From positions 1 through 59,958 of the IMG/VR virus record IMGVR_UViG_3300025131_000039: a DNA stretch of 59,958 nt; one strand, given 5' to 3'. Origin of the DNA: a virus. Positions 22,819 to 30,555 of this stretch are shown here, piece by piece. Positions within the stretch are counted from its first letter, which is position 1, and each line of letters opens with the position of its first letter. The notes beneath the pieces are model-generated. The model was not told the origin of the DNA. It was given only the letters and a program-made list of their open reading frames with translations, and did no database searches. The position numbers and the translations under genes were made by a program.

Positions 22819-23598
22819 ATGAACAAGAGACTAAGAAGTAAACTGGGAAATCCTAGCTCACATAAATATTGTATATCACCTAGAAATTCTCTCTACAGAG
22901 AATTAAGAATGGTAAAGGAGAACAGAGTATTAAGTCAAAATAATCTATCTAAGTTAAGACAATCTATACTTGATGAAAACCTATTGGAGCTACGCCCCAT
23001 TCTTGTATATGAAAAGGGTGGTATATTATACATAGCAGATGGACAACATAGATATAAGATAGCCGTGGAAGAACATCTTGACTACTACATAGAGGTACAT
23101 GAAGGAGAAATAACACCAGAAACAATTGCAAAATTAAATACAAATCAAAGGAACTGGACTGTAATGGACTTTGCTCACTCATGGGCTACGTCAACAGGTA
23201 CGAAGAAAGTTTATTCAAAGTATCTTGAGTACTATGAGGACCACAATATAACACATTCGATGCTTATAAGTTTATTTAATGGTGGAACTCAGAGAGGAAT
23301 AGGGATGAAAGAATTTAAGGAAGGTAAATTAAAATGGAATCCCTTGATAAAAGAGTATGTAGAAGATGTACTCTATAAGATGAAACAACTTGAGTTTGCT
23401 GCGTTTAATCCAGCGATGAACAAGGTTACACTTAGAAGGCAGACGTTTCAAATAGGTATGCTTACCGCACTCAAGACACCTAAGTTTAGATTCAATAGAT
23501 TTATCAAGAACTTATATGATGTTAAACATAGATTTAATAAGTATCATAGAGTGGTTGACATTAAGCAAGAAATCTTTAGAATAGAGAGTGCTAAATAA
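22819..23598 (+). CDS. ParB-like nuclease-fold protein
   Basis: 259 residues. Residues about 30-100 match the ParB/sulfiredoxin-like fold: LSKLRQSILDENLLELRPILVYEKGG, then IADGQHRYKIAVE, where the (D)GxHR motif is the family signature. The C-terminal 150 residues are helical and basic with no HTH I can name. Phage members can be DNA-binding, nuclease or partition-type proteins; no parS-like repeat or ParA is seen, so partition is unlikely. Strong hairpin just upstream. Confidence 0.6.
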   Translation: MNKRLRSKLGNPSSHKYCISPRNSLYRELRMVKENRVLSQNNLSKLRQSILDENLLELRPILVYEKGGILYIADGQHRYKIAVEEHLDYYIEVHEGEITPETIAKLNTNQRNWTVMDFAHSWATSTGTKKVYSKYLEYYEDHNITHSMLISLFNGGTQRGIGMKEFKEGKLKWNPLIKEYVEDVLYKMKQLEFAAFNPAMNKVTLRRQTFQIGMLTALKTPKFRFNRFIKNLYDVKHRFNKYHRVVDIKQEIFRIESAK

Positions 23599-23611
23599 CT
23601 AGGAGAGGACC

Positions 23612-23794
23612 ATGAAAAAGAATGGCAAAGCTAAAGTTATACGCAATCAAGACTGTAAAAACCTTGCTGAACTTGAACAAAATTATGCTGGATTATGGAG
23701 AGCATTGGGATGGAAGGTAACAAAGAAAAAGAACTCCTTTATCTTGAGAAGCCAGTGCCATACCTATATGATAGGAGCTGGTGATGCAATATAA
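23612..23794 (+). CDS. Small basic early protein
   Basis: 60 residues, MKKNGKAKVIRNQDCKNLAE then YAGLWRALGWKVTKKKNSF and SQCHTYMIGAGDAI. Basic; unrecognised. AGGAG upstream; overlaps the next gene by 11 bases. Confidence 0.5.
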   Translation: MKKNGKAKVIRNQDCKNLAELEQNYAGLWRALGWKVTKKKNSFILRSQCHTYMIGAGDAI

Positions 23795-23948
23795 AACCCA
23801 TGCAGATATAGACCCACTGACAGAGAGTTATCTTTGCACAGTGGCTAATGTAGGAAGTATCTATGAGCTTGACATAGATGTTATTAACGAGTATCTTTTT
23901 GAGATGCACAGATATCATACAGTAAACAACCAGAAGGAAGTAGCATAA
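23784..23948 (+). CDS. Small acidic early protein
   Basis: 54 residues, MQYKTHADIDPLTESYLCTV and YELDIDVINEYLFEMHRYH. Unrecognised. AGGAG upstream (ATAGGAGCTGGTG). Its stop overlaps the start of the DUF932 gene (TAATG), implying coupled translation. Confidence 0.5.
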   Translation: MQYKTHADIDPLTESYLCTVANVGSIYELDIDVINEYLFEMHRYHTVNNQKEVA

Positions 23949-24853
23949 TGTTTGACTATCAAATGTTTGACCATGACAAGATTGATTTTGAAGTAGAAAA
24001 GTTTAACCTTGCATCCTATACAGATGGGTTCGTTGCTATACCCTCACATATAGGTGTAGGTCTTAGACGTAAAGATACTAGAGACACTCTTGCCATAGTC
24101 TCTGAAGCATATGAGCCAGTGCAATATAAAGACATAGTAACTGGCGTTCAAGAAGCTATAGGTCTATCCGATATGGACTTAACCGATGCCACATATGAGA
24201 CTAATGTCTATGATAATGGAGCAAGGCTTGAGCTACGTGCCAAGTTCCCTGCCCATGAGATACAGATAGACAAAGGAGACACAGTTATACCTGAGTTTGT
24301 CTTTCGTACTTCCCATAATAGGACATGGGCTAACAATGGTATGATGGGATTATGGAGAGGCTTCTGCTACAACACATTAGTATCAGGAGATAAGCTGGCC
24401 TATGTCTATGGTAGACACACCAAGAACTTCAACGTGCTAGGCTTTGCCTCAAAGATAGAGAAGGCTTCTGAATACATAGCTGGTGGTGGACTGCAACAGA
24501 TGAGGAACTGGTATCACACAGATGTTAGCCGTGATAATGTAATCAATCTGTTCACCCATACCTTGGCAAAGAAGACTAATAATATTAGCCGCAAGGTAGA
24601 ACCTAACAAGGTGATGCTCTCTAATCTAATGAAGATCTTTGATGAAGAGAACCGTCACCTACATGGAAGAGGTAGCTATGAGAAGTATGGCACACAGAAC
24701 AAAGGTACTATGTGGTCTGCTTATCAGGCTGCTACCTACTGGAGTAGCCATGATAAGAATGGTGGTAGACCATCCCACACTACCATAGGTGGTAGAGAAG
24801 ACAAGGTAAGGAAGATGTTACACTCACCACAATGGATGCAACTAGCAGCATAA
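23948..24853 (+). CDS. DUF932 (phage/plasmid-like) protein
   Basis: 301 residues. Typical phrases of the DUF932 group are AYEPVQYKDIVTGVQEAIG in the N-terminal third, ELRAKFP, PEFVFRTSHNRTWANNGMMGLWRGFCYN in the middle, and MWSAYQAATYWSSH near the end. The family is widespread in phages and plasmids, usually near early or replication genes; biochemical role unknown. The central Arg/Cys-containing block is the best conserved part. Confidence 0.75.
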   Translation: MFDYQMFDHDKIDFEVEKFNLASYTDGFVAIPSHIGVGLRRKDTRDTLAIVSEAYEPVQYKDIVTGVQEAIGLSDMDLTDATYETNVYDNGARLELRAKFPAHEIQIDKGDTVIPEFVFRTSHNRTWANNGMMGLWRGFCYNTLVSGDKLAYVYGRHTKNFNVLGFASKIEKASEYIAGGGLQQMRNWYHTDVSRDNVINLFTHTLAKKTNNISRKVEPNKVMLSNLMKIFDEENRHLHGRGSYEKYGTQNKGTMWSAYQAATYWSSHDKNGGRPSHTTIGGREDKVRKMLHSPQWMQLAA

Positions 24854-24864
24854 GGAATAGGACT

Positions 24865-25014
24865 ATGAAAGATCAGAGAGTTGTAGGTAAACGTAAGCAC
24901 AATCCATTAGCGAAGCAACTCTCTGATCCTATGTGGAGAAAGAGAGTTGTCACCAGTAAGGTTGTGTATAATAGAAAGAAAGTAAAGGATATAGACTATG
25001 TGGATCATAGTTAA
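24865..25014 (+). CDS. Small basic early protein
   Basis: 49 residues from MKDQRVVGKRKHNPLAKQ; AGGAATAGGACT precedes this ATG (a longer frame begins inside the DUF932 gene). Later LSDPMWRKRVVTSKVVYNRKK. The phrase K(H/R)NPLAKxLxDPxxRKRVVxxK is one I associate with small phage proteins of unknown role; Arg/Lys-rich. Confidence 0.55.
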   Translation: MKDQRVVGKRKHNPLAKQLSDPMWRKRVVTSKVVYNRKKVKDIDYVDHS

Positions 25015-25183
25015 TAGTGATTTCGATGAGGACTGTACCAACATACTCATGGGTGAGGATGGTGCGGCTTTGAAATTCAAAGATAAGACAAGTGCATATA
25101 GATACTTACAAAGTATGTGTAAGGAACATGGACTAGACTACGATTTAATGGAAGGTGATGTGGAATTATGGCGGCTTCACTAG
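24998..25183 (+). CDS. Small early protein, unrecognised
   Basis: 61 residues, MWIIVNSDFDEDCTNILMGE then ALKFKDKTSAYRYLQSMCKEHG and LMEGDVELWRLH. Alternating strand-helix-strand pattern. Overlaps both neighbours (17 and 16 bases). Confidence 0.5.
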   Translation: MWIIVNSDFDEDCTNILMGEDGAALKFKDKTSAYRYLQSMCKEHGLDYDLMEGDVELWRLH

Positions 25184-25452
25184 GTGGTGTCAAGCCACAC
25201 CACTCTGTACTTAAACGTGACAAAGACCATCCTCTATATATCAAAGGGGTACTGGATTGGATGGAGCATAATAATGCTTTGGTAAAAGAACATTCCAGAT
25301 TAGCTAGGCGTGGTGATAAGGATAGCATGTCTCAAAGATATATACATGAAGGATATGTCAGAGATATTAGACACTATCTGCGAACAGGAGATTGGATATC
25401 TGATTTCTTTGGTAAGAATCAAGAACATAAAATTAAATGGAGAAGTATATGA
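25168..25452 (+). CDS. Small early protein, unrecognised
   Basis: 94 residues, MAASLGGVKPHHSVLKRDKD, VLDWMEHNNALVKEHSRLAR, SQRYIHEGYVRDIRHYLRTG and IKWRSI. Helical and basic-aromatic. Overlaps the next start as ATGA. Confidence 0.5.
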   Translation: MAASLGGVKPHHSVLKRDKDHPLYIKGVLDWMEHNNALVKEHSRLARRGDKDSMSQRYIHEGYVRDIRHYLRTGDWISDFFGKNQEHKIKWRSI

Positions 25453-25718
25453 CTGACTTTGTATGGCCTGAAGATAACTTTAACTCTGTACGTAAGGATC
25501 TTGGAGCACATGTTTCCAAGAGAACTGAGTATGTCCAACGTAACTTTGATAAGAAGTGGGTACGTTGGGAGCTAGTGGATACCCAAACTAAAGAGAGGTA
25601 TCCGTTTCAAACAGGCTGCAATAAGAGAGAAGTCTGGATTGCCACTGGTGTGTGGCATGATAAACCTGTCACTACTATGAATAAGGAGAGACAAAGGTGG
25701 AAAGGAAGGCAGAAGTAA
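25449..25718 (+). CDS. Small early protein, unrecognised
   Basis: 89 residues starting MTDFVWPEDNFNSVRKDLGA; the ATG at 25449 forms ATGA with the upstream stop and has GGAG 5 bases before it (25437 is an in-frame alternative). Basic, with YVQRNFDKKWVRWELVDTQ and a Trp/Arg-rich end. Confidence 0.5.
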   Translation: MTDFVWPEDNFNSVRKDLGAHVSKRTEYVQRNFDKKWVRWELVDTQTKERYPFQTGCNKREVWIATGVWHDKPVTTMNKERQRWKGRQK

Positions 25719-25882
25719 GGGAGATACGTTACATCCATCAAGGTTCTACCAATGGTATTGGTTGGCAGGTTATTGTCTATGATCCTCGTGGTGATGTTCG
25801 TATCTTGAAAGAAAGTATTTACAAAGAGGCAGCAATAGACTATGCTGCTGAGTATAACAAGGAGCTGTCCAATGAACATTGA
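25697..25882 (+). CDS. Small early protein with GTG start
   Basis: 61 residues from a GTG at 25697 preceded by AAGGAGAGACAAAG. Sequence (MERKAEVREIRYIHQGS, GWQVIVYDPRGDVRIL, EAAIDYAAEYNKE) reads strand-strand-helix. Unrecognised. Overlaps neighbours by 22 and 11 bases. Confidence 0.5.
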   Translation: MERKAEVREIRYIHQGSTNGIGWQVIVYDPRGDVRILKESIYKEAAIDYAAEYNKELSNEH

Positions 25883-26117
25883 GAAAGAACTACGAAGGAA
25901 TGTTAAAGAGTTGCAAGAACAATTGCAAAGGGCATATGAAAGAATAAAACTTTTGCAAGATGAGATTCACAGTGAACGTCAGAGGAATTTCTACAACGAT
26001 CACTTCTCCAATAAGGATAAATCTGGATGGGCCATGATAGAGCACCCACCTGAGTATCTTGAAGAGGGTCATGCTGAGTTGCCCTATCCTATTGAAAAGA
26101 CAGAGAATGATGTATGA
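25872..26117 (+). CDS. Small coiled-coil protein
   Basis: 81 residues from MNIEKELRRNVKELQEQLQR; AAGGAGCTGTCC precedes the ATG. The first 45 residues form a clear coiled coil, followed by KSGWAMIEHPPEYLEEGHAE. Likely an oligomer; role unknown. Confidence 0.5.
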   Translation: MNIEKELRRNVKELQEQLQRAYERIKLLQDEIHSERQRNFYNDHFSNKDKSGWAMIEHPPEYLEEGHAELPYPIEKTENDV

Positions 26118-26433
26118 AGATGCCAAGATATTAAGTAGGCATGACTTCCTTGAAAAATATGGTAACCACAATGAGTGGATCTATGATAAGGTACATGGTG
26201 AATGGATAAGAGAAATTCTAAAAGAAAGTCTTAAGTCTATAGATAATAGAAAAGAAAAGGAGAGGCAGATGAGTAAAGTAAATGACTTACTAATTCAGAT
26301 GGAAGAGGAAGCTCCACATATTACTAAGACTGCTTTCGTTGGAAAGTATGGGTGGATACATGAAGATGTATGGACAAAGGTTCGTATTGAAATGAGAGAT
26401 CAACTTGGATTGGAGTTAGAAGATGAAGACTAA
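26107..26433 (+). CDS. Small protein with an internal repeat
   Basis: 108 residues (start 26107, or 26110). Two related blocks: HDFLEKYGNHNEWIYDKVHGEW near residue 12 and TAFVGKYGWIHEDVWTKVRIE near 72, joined by a charged linker, suggesting duplication of a helical unit. Unrecognised. Overlaps both neighbours. Confidence 0.5.
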   Translation: MMYEDAKILSRHDFLEKYGNHNEWIYDKVHGEWIREILKESLKSIDNRKEKERQMSKVNDLLIQMEEEAPHITKTAFVGKYGWIHEDVWTKVRIEMRDQLGLELEDED

Positions 26434-26701
26434 AGAACATATCTGTCAAGTCTATGACTTTACTTCCATTAGAGAAGTAATCATGGAGAAGAAGCAAGAG
26501 AAAGAGAAAGCAAGGTATCAAGATAAGTTAGCTGAGATGCAGATAGATCAGGATAACATCACACTTGATCTGTTTACCATCAGAGACATGATACTTAATG
26601 GCTTTGATCCCTCTTGCCCTGAAGACATAGTAGAATATGGAAGGAAGGTGGGCTATGAGATTGATTGGGATACAGGAACATGGAATCCAACCGATGACTA
26701 A
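26423..26701 (+). CDS. Small early protein, unrecognised
   Basis: 92 residues with a charged helix (IREVIMEKKQEKEKARYQDK) and a C-terminal part ending VGYEIDWDTGTWNPTDD. Acidic. Overlaps neighbours by 11 and 8 bases. Confidence 0.5.
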   Translation: MKTKEHICQVYDFTSIREVIMEKKQEKEKARYQDKLAEMQIDQDNITLDLFTIRDMILNGFDPSCPEDIVEYGRKVGYEIDWDTGTWNPTDD

Positions 26702-26873
26702 GACTTTTATACAAGAAGAACGAGACAAATACTTCTGGATTAGGGTTAAAGAATATAAGAGGGAAGGATACTCGTATAGAGAAGCAAAAGGATTAGCTAG
26801 TCAAGATACAAATGAAGCTATGGCTTCAGATGAAATCTGGATGGAGCAGTTTGAGAAGGAGACATGGGAATGA
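26694..26873 (+). CDS. Small early protein, unrecognised
   Basis: 59 residues from MTKTFIQEERDKYFWIRVKE, helical and charged, with EAKGLASQDTNEAMASDEIW. The chosen ATG overlaps the preceding stop region. Stop overlaps the next start (ATGA). Confidence 0.5.
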   Translation: MTKTFIQEERDKYFWIRVKEYKREGYSYREAKGLASQDTNEAMASDEIWMEQFEKETWE

Positions 26874-27145
26874 AATACAGTGGAGTAGCTTGTATAGAGT
26901 GGCTTGACTCTTCAGAGTATGAGGATGCCGATTGGAAGTCAGAAGATGAGGTCAAAGAATTAACACCTATGCGTATCAAAAGTGTAGGTATACTAGTCAA
27001 TGAGGATGACTTGTATATTACACTTGCATCCTCTGTTAATAACTATGATCTTGATTGTGAAGCACAGTATGGCGGTTTGATATCTATTCCTAAATGTGCA
27101 GTCTTAAAAAGATTATCTTTACCAAGGGTATTTACAGATGACTGA
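26870..27145 (+). CDS. Small acidic early protein
   Basis: 91 residues from MKYSGVACIEWLDSSEYEDA. AAGGAG lies at correct spacing for the ATG at 26870. Reads as beta strands (MRIKSVGILVNEDDLYITLA, GGLISIPKCAVLKRLS). Acidic and unrecognised. Overlaps thyX by 8 bases. Confidence 0.5.
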   Translation: MKYSGVACIEWLDSSEYEDADWKSEDEVKELTPMRIKSVGILVNEDDLYITLASSVNNYDLDCEAQYGGLISIPKCAVLKRLSLPRVFTDD

Positions 27146-27851
27146 GAATGGATGGGTTAATCTAGAGGACCACTTAGGTACTGACGTTACAGTAGTTAAT
27201 GCAGCAAGAGTATCCTTTGGTAAACAAATAAATATTATGAACGAACCAGATGAAAGGTTAATAGCTTATCTTGCCAAGCATAATCATTGGTCACCTTTCT
27301 CTCATTGTTATGTAGTGTTTCGTATCAGAGCACCTATCTTTGTAGCTCGTCAGTTAGTTAAGCATCAAGTAGGCTTGGCTTGGAATGAAATAAGTAGAAG
27401 ATATATTGACAAGCCACCTGAGTTTTGGTATCCCTCTAAGTGGAGAGAGAAAGCTGAAGATAAGAAGCAAGGATCAACAGACAATGAGGTGCATGGTAAT
27501 CAGTGGATACAGGAGAAGTATAATAAAGCTATTGAACTATGTCAGCAAACGTATGAAGATATGATAAAGGCAGGGGTCTGTCCTGAACAAGCCAGAACTA
27601 TACTACCTCAGTCCCTTTATACTGAATGGTACTGGAGTGGTAGTCTCTATGCCTTTGCCAGAGTATGTAATCTTAGATTAAGTCCAGATGCACAAGAAGA
27701 AACTAGATGGGTAGCAGAATGCATATCATATCATATGCATAAGTTATATCCTGTCTCATGGAGAGAACTTATGAAACATAAAATAGAAGAGGAGATGAGT
27801 GAACGTATGAAAGAAATATATAGTGGCACTTGGCCGGGTCCGGGTGTGTAA
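27138..27851 (+). CDS. thyX: FAD-dependent thymidylate synthase
   Basis: 237 residues, normal length for ThyX. Makes dTMP from dUMP using methylene-tetrahydrofolate and FAD. Signature helix-loop at residues 71-89: RQLVKHQVGLAWNEISRRY, equivalent to the family motif RQ..RHR..S.NE.S.RY, with KHQ replacing RHR and Leu/Ala where Ser is usual. Other conserved parts: HWSPFSH near residue 50, EQARTILP near 153 and LY.FARVCNLRL near 175. The altered motif needs checking but is embedded in an otherwise intact protein. Works with the NrdJ at 35504 to supply nucleotides. Confidence 0.9.
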   Translation: MTENGWVNLEDHLGTDVTVVNAARVSFGKQINIMNEPDERLIAYLAKHNHWSPFSHCYVVFRIRAPIFVARQLVKHQVGLAWNEISRRYIDKPPEFWYPSKWREKAEDKKQGSTDNEVHGNQWIQEKYNKAIELCQQTYEDMIKAGVCPEQARTILPQSLYTEWYWSGSLYAFARVCNLRLSPDAQEETRWVAECISYHMHKLYPVSWRELMKHKIEEEMSERMKEIYSGTWPGPGV

Positions 27852-27859
27852 CATGGAAA

Positions 27860-27909
27860 CTAATTAACCATATGTAGTAGTTCTTACGAACTACATATGG
27901 ATTAATTAG
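27860..27909 (+). repeat. Intergenic hairpin G (CTTACGA-loop family)
   Basis: CTAATTAA/TTAATTAG outer, CCATATGTAGT/ACTACATATGG inner, loop AGTTCTTACGA, unpaired A at 27901. Identical to the hairpin at 32289. It occupies the gap between thyX and the primase-helicase gene and ends three bases before the AAGGGG ribosome site. Confidence 0.9.
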
Positions 27910-27921
27910 AAAGGGGAAAAT

Positions 27922-29544
27922 ATGCTGAAGAAACAGTGGCTCGACAGAGGGCCATGTCCTAAATGTAAGTCATCCGATGCTAATGTTAAGCATGAGCAGG
28001 GATATTCGTATTGCTTTAGTTGTAATACAAAGTTTGGTGATAATGTTGCTATTGTACCTAAACAAGAATGGACGGTGAAACCTATGTCAACAACTGGAAG
28101 TTGGGGTAATATTAGTGATCGTAAGATTACTATGGATACCGCAAAGAAATATAGTACAAAGATAAAGCAATCTGGTAACATCGTGACCCATCATCTGTAT
28201 GGTTACTTCAACGATAGTGGTGAGCAGATAGGTCACAAAGTTAGACAGTGCAAAGACAAAAGAATGTGGGTGGAAGGTGAGCTAACTGATGCCCTGTTGT
28301 TTGGTCAGAATATATTCTCACCGAAGGGTAAGTATATAACTATATGTGAAGGTGAAGTGGATGCCATGTCAGCCTATGAACTGATGGGATCTAAGTGGCC
28401 TTCTGTATCTATCAAGACAGGAGCTGGTTCAGCATTGCGTGATTGCAAGAATGCATTCACTTATCTGGATAGCTTTGATAACGTAATCATATGCTTTGAC
28501 ATGGACAAGCAAGGTCAAGAAGCTGCACAAGAAGTAGCTCAGTTGTTTGCACCTAACAAGGCAAGGATAGTACGTATGGATCACAAGGATGCTAATGAGT
28601 ATCTCAAGATGGGACAACGTGCTGCCTTCAATGATTGCTGGTGGAATGCAAAGCCATTCACACCTGCTGGTATAATTAATCTCAAAGACTTAGGCGAAAC
28701 ATTATACGATGAGGATTTCTGTGAGACTTGTCTCTATCCTTGGCCTCGTATGAATGAGAAGACCTATGGTATGCGAACAGGAGAACTGATTACATTCTGT
28801 AGTGGTAGTGGTATGGGTAAGTCAAGTATCATACGTGAACTTATGCATCACTTCCTACGTAATACAAAAGATAACATAGGTATACTTGCTCTTGAGGAGA
28901 GTGTGAAGAACACGGCATGGAACATCATGTCAGTGGAAGCAGATGCTAGGTTGTACATCAAGGAGATTAGAGATCAGTTTACACCAGAGCAATTGCAGAA
29001 GTTCCAAGCGGAGACTATTAACTCTGGTAGGTTCTTTGCCTTTGATCACTTTGGATCAGTGGACAATGACGAGATACTAGCAAGGGTTAGGTTTATGGCT
29101 CAAGCTCTTGATTGTAAATGGATTTGTCTGGATCACTTAAGCATACTTGTATCAGGTCAAGAGGATACAGATGAACGTAAGTCCATCGACATACTAATGA
29201 CCAAGCTACGATCTCTCGTGGAGCAGACAGGTATATGCTTGTTACTTGTATCCCATCTACGTAGGCCATCTGGTGACAGAGGACATGAGGATGGTAGGGA
29301 AGTAACACTCTCTCACTTGAGAGGTTCCGCATCCATAGGACATCTGAGTGATGGTGTCATTGGATTGGAGCGCAACCAGCAAGACGATGATCCAATCATA
29401 GCCAACACAACTACCATACGTATACTCAAGAACAGATATACAGGAGATACAGGTGTGGCTACACATTTATTTTATAACAAAGACACAGGTAGGATGACTG
29501 AAATAGACAACCCATTTGATGTAGGAGATACTAATGCCGATTAA
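27922..29544 (+). CDS. Primase-helicase (T7 gp4-like)
   Basis: 540 residues. Zinc-binding motif Cys12, Cys15, Cys31, Cys34; TOPRIM primase core with EGEVDAMS at about 143-150 and CFDMDKQG near 191-198; linker; RecA-like DnaB-family helicase with Walker A GSGMGKSS at about 295-302, LALEESV near 320, and a Walker B-type WICLDHLSIL near 398. Unwinds DNA and makes primers at the fork with the polymerase at 30652. Full length compared with T7 gp4 (566). Preceded by hairpin G. Confidence 0.9.
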   Translation: MLKKQWLDRGPCPKCKSSDANVKHEQGYSYCFSCNTKFGDNVAIVPKQEWTVKPMSTTGSWGNISDRKITMDTAKKYSTKIKQSGNIVTHHLYGYFNDSGEQIGHKVRQCKDKRMWVEGELTDALLFGQNIFSPKGKYITICEGEVDAMSAYELMGSKWPSVSIKTGAGSALRDCKNAFTYLDSFDNVIICFDMDKQGQEAAQEVAQLFAPNKARIVRMDHKDANEYLKMGQRAAFNDCWWNAKPFTPAGIINLKDLGETLYDEDFCETCLYPWPRMNEKTYGMRTGELITFCSGSGMGKSSIIRELMHHFLRNTKDNIGILALEESVKNTAWNIMSVEADARLYIKEIRDQFTPEQLQKFQAETINSGRFFAFDHFGSVDNDEILARVRFMAQALDCKWICLDHLSILVSGQEDTDERKSIDILMTKLRSLVEQTGICLLLVSHLRRPSGDRGHEDGREVTLSHLRGSASIGHLSDGVIGLERNQQDDDPIIANTTTIRILKNRYTGDTGVATHLFYNKDTGRMTEIDNPFDVGDTNAD

Positions 29545-30058
29545 ATTTGATAGAAATTTATATAATAAATATGATTCCTTAACTAAGAATGTTATGAGTC
29601 ATTGGTTATTATCTAAAGGTTATAAGGATATTAATACTGAAGAAACATATGGAGTAGATGTCGTATGTAAAGATAAGTTAGGTTTGGAGTGTTACTTTGA
29701 GACAGAGATAAAGACAAGCTGGCGTGACCATTGGCCTGAGTCTTGGAAGGAGATACGTATTCCATACAGGAAGCATAAGCTCATAGACAAGTGGGTAAGC
29801 TCAGTGAAATCGGAGGGGTGTATTGGTCCCTTAACCTTTGTCATATTCAACAAGCACTTGGATCAGGCATGGTTTATGGATGGCTCTATGGTTAGTGAGA
29901 GTGATGTTAAACCAGTGGACAATAGAAGGAGAGCAGCAGAGCCTTTCTATCATATCAAAGTAGCTGATGCTAAGTTAGTGAAGGTAATGCCAAGTCCAGT
30001 ATTAAAGGAGAAAGGTTATGACAAAGATTTACTCATTAATAGTAAGTACCCTAGCTAG
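29534..30058 (+). CDS. PD-(D/E)XK-like nuclease, putative
   Basis: 174 residues. TYGVDVVCKDKLGLECYF followed by ETEIKTSW gives the D...(E)xK arrangement of the PD-(D/E)XK fold at about residues 38-63, then IRIPYRKHKLIDKW. Phage proteins of this sort act in recombination or DNA degradation. It overlaps the primase-helicase stop by 11 bases. The fold call rests on this one motif. Confidence 0.55.
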   Translation: MPIKFDRNLYNKYDSLTKNVMSHWLLSKGYKDINTEETYGVDVVCKDKLGLECYFETEIKTSWRDHWPESWKEIRIPYRKHKLIDKWVSSVKSEGCIGPLTFVIFNKHLDQAWFMDGSMVSESDVKPVDNRRRAAEPFYHIKVADAKLVKVMPSPVLKEKGYDKDLLINSKYPS

Positions 30059-30263
30059 ATGGATACCCCTCTTGGTCTTTATACCCATATTATCGTGGAT
30101 GGTTATGATGCTTACCGTCTTAATCGTAAAGCATTATATAGAGGACTTACCGTACAGCAACGGCTTTTCAATGTGGCTATGTTCTTTAATTACAGCTTAC
30201 GTTTTCTGTCTGTATAACTTTATGAGGAGTAAACGTGTTAGTATCAATAACGAATCAAGCTGA
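30018..30263 (+). CDS. Two-span membrane protein
   Basis: 81 residues. Two hydrophobic spans (WIPLLVFIPILSWMVMMLTV and FSMWLCSLITAYVFCLYN) with a basic, Ser/Asn-rich tail. AAAGGAGAAAGGTT before the ATG. It overlaps both neighbours (41 and 29 bases). Unknown; it could be an anchoring or lysis-timing protein. Confidence 0.5.
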   Translation: MTKIYSLIVSTLARWIPLLVFIPILSWMVMMLTVLIVKHYIEDLPYSNGFSMWLCSLITAYVFCLYNFMRSKRVSINNESS

Positions 30264-30555
30264 CCATCATCTGTCAGGTATAGTTAAATCAGAGAATGCA
30301 ATAGGCATAGAGCTTGGTGTTAAAGGTGGTGGTTGTGCTGGCTTTACATACCAATGGGAAGTTTTGTTTGACATTCCTGATGAACATGATATAATTCCAC
30401 TTAAAGAAGGGAAGTTATATATTAAGAAAGAAGCAACGATGTTATTAATAAATACAACTATAGACTTCTCTACTGGTATTAATGGTAATTATATTATATT
30501 TAAGAATCCTAATGCTACATCACAGTGTGGATGTGGAGAAAGTTTTGGGATATGA
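30235..30555 (+). CDS. A-type iron-sulfur carrier (IscA/ErpA-like)
   Basis: 106 residues from a GTG at 30235 with GAGGAGTAAAC upstream. The three family cysteines are present: Cys34 in GGGCAGFTY, and Cys98 and Cys100 in QCGCGESF, giving the spacing of HesB/IscA/ErpA proteins. These pass Fe-S clusters to target enzymes. Located between nuclease and polymerase genes; a target could be an Fe-S phage nuclease (the Cys-rich RecB-like protein at 32948 is a candidate) or a host enzyme. Intact and of normal length. Confidence 0.85.
   Translation: MLVSITNQADHHLSGIVKSENAIGIELGVKGGGCAGFTYQWEVLFDIPDEHDIIPLKEGKLYIKKEATMLLINTTIDFSTGINGNYIIFKNPNATSQCGCGESFGI

Noticed and set aside
27860-27909. Hairpin as intrinsic terminator
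   Set aside because: No U-run after the stem; followed by AAAGGGG, the ribosome site of the next gene.
29093-29466. Minus-strand frames within the helicase gene
   Set aside because: Shadow frames, no recognisable product.
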